Under the pieces are notes generated by a model that saw only the letters and a list, made by a program, of their open reading frames with translations, made no database searches and was not told where the DNA came from. Positions 8,765-9,217 of a stretch of DNA of 9,217 nucleotides are shown piece after piece; position 1 is the first letter of the stretch; every line of letters starts with the position of its first letter. The position numbers were made by a program, and so were the translations under genes. Source of the DNA: Acidobacteriota bacterium (GTDB lineage: Bacteria > Acidobacteriota > Blastocatellia > Pyrinomonadales > Pyrinomonadaceae); the NCBI GenBank assembly GCA_003222935.1, contig QHXL01000471.1:1-9217 (forward strand), written 5' to 3'.

Positions 8765-8778
8765 ACTAAAGGTTTAGT
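8765..8778. repeat. 14-bp palindrome ACTAAA-GG-TTTAGT
   Basis: A short perfect palindrome (6-bp arms, 2-nt centre) in the leader of the GH31 gene, 16 nt after the long inverted repeat. Its layout, with arms around two bases, echoes the REP-like palindromes elsewhere in the window. It could instead be a dimeric regulator site. The evidence is the symmetry only. Confidence 0.35.
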
Positions 8779-8816
8779 CCTTAACAATCCATGCGTCCGG
8801 GGAGTCTAGTATGTGA

Positions 8817-8839
8817 TTGCAGTTGATCGTGCACTGCAA
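8817..8839 (+). promoter_or_regulatory. Hairpin or operator-like inverted repeat just upstream of the GH31 ribosome binding site
   Basis: TTGCAGT (8817-8823) and ACTGCAA (8833-8839) form a 7-bp inverted repeat with a 9-nt loop. It ends 3 nt before the AGGAAG that precedes the GH31 start. A competing pairing AGTTG/CAACT uses part of the same bases. It could be a binding site for a dimeric repressor or an RNA hairpin affecting translation. No regulator is encoded in the window to support either reading. Confidence 0.35.
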
Positions 8840-8858
8840 CTCAGGAAGAGCCTAGAGA

Positions 8859-9217
8859 ATGAAAACTCCAATCAGACGATTGATCAGTTCCAGCATCTTG
8901 CTGTTACTTGTGACAACTTCGTCAGCCTGGGCGATGGATGAAGCACAGTTTGCCGTTAAAGAGTCTCGAAGAGATCCTAGTGGCGTAACTTTTCAAACAC
9001 CTGCCGGGGTTATGCGAGTAGAAGTGTGCGGTGACCGCGTTATACATGTAGTCGCCAGCCGCAGTTCTGAAATCCCGAACCCAAAGGTGCCGATCATTAC
9101 CCAGCCGTGTCGACCTACCAACTTTCAAGTCAGTGTCGGAAGAAAGGAAGTAAAAATCTCGACAGCAGCGCTAACGATCACCGTCGACGTCGCAACAGGT
9201 GGGTTGAGTTTCCTATC
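8859..9217 (+). CDS. GH31 alpha-glycosidase (alpha-glucosidase or alpha-xylosidase), N-terminal part only
   Basis: The start of a secreted GH31 enzyme, cut by the window edge after 119 codons. Residues 1-25 (MKTPIRRLISSS, ILLLLVTTSSAWA) form a Sec signal ending at AWA. The rest reads GVTFQTPAGVMRVEVCGDRV, IHVVASRSSEIPNPKVPIIT and, near the end, VKISTAALTITVDVATGGLSF. This is the pattern of the N-terminal beta-sandwich (galactose mutarotase-like) that precedes the GH31 barrel, where a short strand ending in G-x-L-x-F leads to the catalytic domain. The catalytic residues are outside the window, so alpha-glucosidase and alpha-xylosidase cannot be told apart. AGGAAG at 8843-8848, 10 nt before the ATG, supports the start. 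It lies 253 nt after the GH3 gene on the same strand and may share its transcript if the inverted repeat between them is read through. Confidence 0.82.
   Translation, partial: MKTPIRRLISSSILLLLVTTSSAWAMDEAQFAVKESRRDPSGVTFQTPAGVMRVEVCGDRVIHVVASRSSEIPNPKVPIITQPCRPTNFQVSVGRKEVKISTAALTITVDVATGGLSFL

Overview
The window looks like bacterial chromosome of moderate GC content from a glycan-degrading heterotroph. It holds four secreted glycoside hydrolases, a Tat-type signal, one tRNA gene, and several intergenic inverted-repeat elements of REP/MITE type. My best guess is Acidobacteriota (Blastocatellia-like) or a similar soil lineage. That is inference from gene content and repeat style; no rRNA or marker gene is present.

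Layout. On the minus strand, reading leftwards from about 5380, lie a GH92 alpha-mannosidase (about 5374 to 2409) and, 125 nt further on, a clan GH-A glycosidase with an amidotransferase-like N-terminus (2283 to beyond the left edge). A pair of inverted 20-nt REP-like palindromes fills the gap between them. On the plus strand lie a tRNA-Ala(CGC) with its own promoter (5584-5660), an intact GH3 beta-glycosidase with a PA14 insert (5954-8605), a near-perfect 41-bp inverted repeat (8634-8748), and the start of a GH31 alpha-glycosidase (8859 to beyond the right edge). A 104-bp inverted-repeat element (5426-5529) sits between the divergent halves, just upstream of the GH92 gene and the tRNA promoter.

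How the genes fit together. The GH92 (alpha-mannose), GH3 (beta-glucose or beta-xylose), GH31 (alpha-glucose or alpha-xylose) and GH-A (beta-linked sugar) enzymes make an exo-acting set for a branched plant, fungal or glycoprotein glycan. All four have recognisable export signals. No transporter, SusC/D pair or regulator is visible in the window.

Most notable observation. Both minus-strand hydrolase genes have a good export signal that is out of frame with a long, undamaged catalytic reading frame. In both cases the shift is in the same direction, and in both it can be repaired by one extra A in a three-A run just after the signal. The two plus-strand hydrolase genes show no such break. This could be assembly error, recent inactivation, or a real expression switch.
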